A stretch of 64,000 bases of DNA from Rhizobium sp. TH135. GTDB taxonomy: Bacteria; Pseudomonadota; Alphaproteobacteria; Rhizobiales; Rhizobiaceae. Below the pieces are notes generated by a model that saw nothing but the letters and a program-made list of their open reading frames with translations, was not told where the DNA came from and made no database searches. Positions 63,395-64,000 of this stretch are shown piece by piece. Position numbers and translations under genes: made by a program. Position 1 is the stretch's first letter. Every line of letters starts with the position of its first letter. The stretch covers positions 310,001-374,000 of the forward strand of contig NZ_PKRP01000001.1 of assembly GCF_002855515.1 (NCBI RefSeq). The letters are read 5' to 3'.

Positions 63395-63422
63395 CTTGTA
63401 TCGCCGTTTTGCCATACTTATC
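63395..63422 (+). promoter_or_regulatory. Candidate rpoH promoter
   Basis: CTTGTA at 63395-63400 and CTTATC at 63417-63422, 16 bp apart, resemble the rhizobial housekeeping promoter (CTTGAC / CTATAT) and, in part, a heat-shock sigma promoter. They lie about 90 bp before the rpoH start. A CCGTGG / CCACGG inverted repeat lies between the promoter and the gene. Confidence 0.4.
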
Positions 63423-63511
63423 TGTCATATGGATTTCCGTGGGGAAGTGAGATCCACGGAGATCGGGTTCGCCGTTGCTTTGGGAGCCCAGTAGGAAAAA
63501 GGGGGTGCTTT

Positions 63512-64000
63512 ATGGCCCGCAGTAGTTTGCCATCGATCACAGCCGGCGAAGCCGGCCTCAATCGCTATCTCGACGAAATCCGCAAGTTCCCGATGCTGGA
63601 GCCGCAGGAAGAATACATGCTCGCGAAGCGTTACGCCGAGCATGGTGACCGCGACGCCGCACACCGTCTCGTAACCAGCCATTTGCGCCTCGTGGCGAAG
63701 ATTGCCATGGGTTATCGTGGCTATGGCCTGCCGATCGGCGAAGTCGTCTCGGAAGGCAATGTCGGCCTGATGCAGGCCGTGAAGAAATTCGATCCCGAGC
63801 GCGGCTTCCGCCTGGCGACTTATGCCATGTGGTGGATCAAGGCCTCGATCCAGGAATACATCCTGCGCTCCTGGTCGCTGGTCAAGATGGGCACGACCGC
63901 CAATCAGAAGCGCCTGTTCTTCAACCTGCGTCGCCTCAAGGGCAAGATCCAGGCGATAGAAGAAGGCGACTTGAAGCCCGACCAGGTCACCGAGATCGCA
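63512..64000 (+). CDS. rpoH: RNA polymerase heat-shock sigma factor RpoH (3' end missing)
   Basis: The first 163 codons of a sigma-32-type factor, cut by the window edge. Region 1.2 reads ITAGEAGLNRYLDEIRKFPMLEPQEEYMLAKRY. Region 2 reads LRLVAKIAMGYRGYGLPIGEVVSEGNVGLMQAVKKFDPERGFRLATYAMWWIKASIQEYILRSWSLVKMG, including the sigma-32-specific RpoH box near QKRLFFNLRRLK. AAAAAGGGGG precedes the ATG. This is the standard rpoH1 of Rhizobiaceae, next to rluD. Confidence 0.95.
   Translation, partial: MARSSLPSITAGEAGLNRYLDEIRKFPMLEPQEEYMLAKRYAEHGDRDAAHRLVTSHLRLVAKIAMGYRGYGLPIGEVVSEGNVGLMQAVKKFDPERGFRLATYAMWWIKASIQEYILRSWSLVKMGTTANQKRLFFNLRRLKGKIQAIEEGDLKPDQVTEIA

Overview
The window is a stretch of chromosome from an alphaproteobacterium of the order Hyphomicrobiales (Rhizobiales), most likely a Rhizobiaceae member (Rhizobium/Agrobacterium type). 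The evidence is the CtrA-ChpT-SciP cell-cycle genes next to fliJ and an EipA-type DUF1134 gene, a bacteriophytochrome with an HWE kinase, a urtABCDE-urease block with rhizobial accessory genes, and an rluD-rpoH junction. No tRNA, rRNA, CRISPR array, insertion sequence or prophage was seen. All functional calls come from reading motifs and gene order; no database search was run.

Layout: 0-1.2 kb, end of an NMT1/THI5-type ABC transporter. 1.2-6.1 kb, RND efflux pair. 6.2-7.9 kb, outer-membrane barrel and a Crp/Fnr regulator preceded by a perfect FNR/FixK-type box. 7.9-22.6 kb, minus strand, one long urea block: urtABCDE uptake, an esterase, then ureD-ureA-DUF1272-ureB-LprI-like-ureC-TIGR02117, a diguanylate cyclase, and ureE-ureF-ureG. 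22.9-31.6 kb, plus strand, a sensory island: heme oxygenase plus bacteriophytochrome, a DUF5680 gene, an NCS1 permease fused to a hybrid histidine kinase, its overlapping LuxR-type response regulator, and a small ATPase. 31.7-37.2 kb, minus strand, branched-chain amino-acid ABC transporter. 37.5-50.3 kb, glycine-betaine-derived one-carbon metabolism (dimethylglycine/sarcosine dehydrogenase-like protein and soxBDAG) around a soluble chemoreceptor, a TetR/MFS efflux pair and a metallophosphoesterase. 50.5-52.5 kb, cysQ and a DUF2793 gene. 52.5-59.9 kb, cell-cycle and envelope cluster: LuxR-type regulator, sciP, pqiA-like, acetyltransferase, fliJ, ctrA, an atypical receiver, chpT, eipA and a coiled-coil membrane protein. 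59.9-64 kb, trmH-type methyltransferase, small membrane protein, rluD-type synthase, EamA transporter and the start of rpoH.

How the parts fit: the urea block imports urea and hydrolyses it to ammonia. The NCS1-kinase/LuxR pair lies between the urea and amino-acid transporters and is a candidate nitrogen-source (nucleobase, hydantoin or ureide) sensor. Inverted TACGT-type repeats lie upstream of urtA, and a direct TACGTTC repeat lies before the DUF5680 gene. The cell-cycle cluster carries one-mismatch CtrA boxes in four intergenic regions and a dense group of GANTC (CcrM) sites upstream of ctrA, as expected for a self-regulated CtrA circuit. The least described element is the NCS1 permease-kinase with its cysteine cluster and a start codon that may be sequestered in a hairpin.
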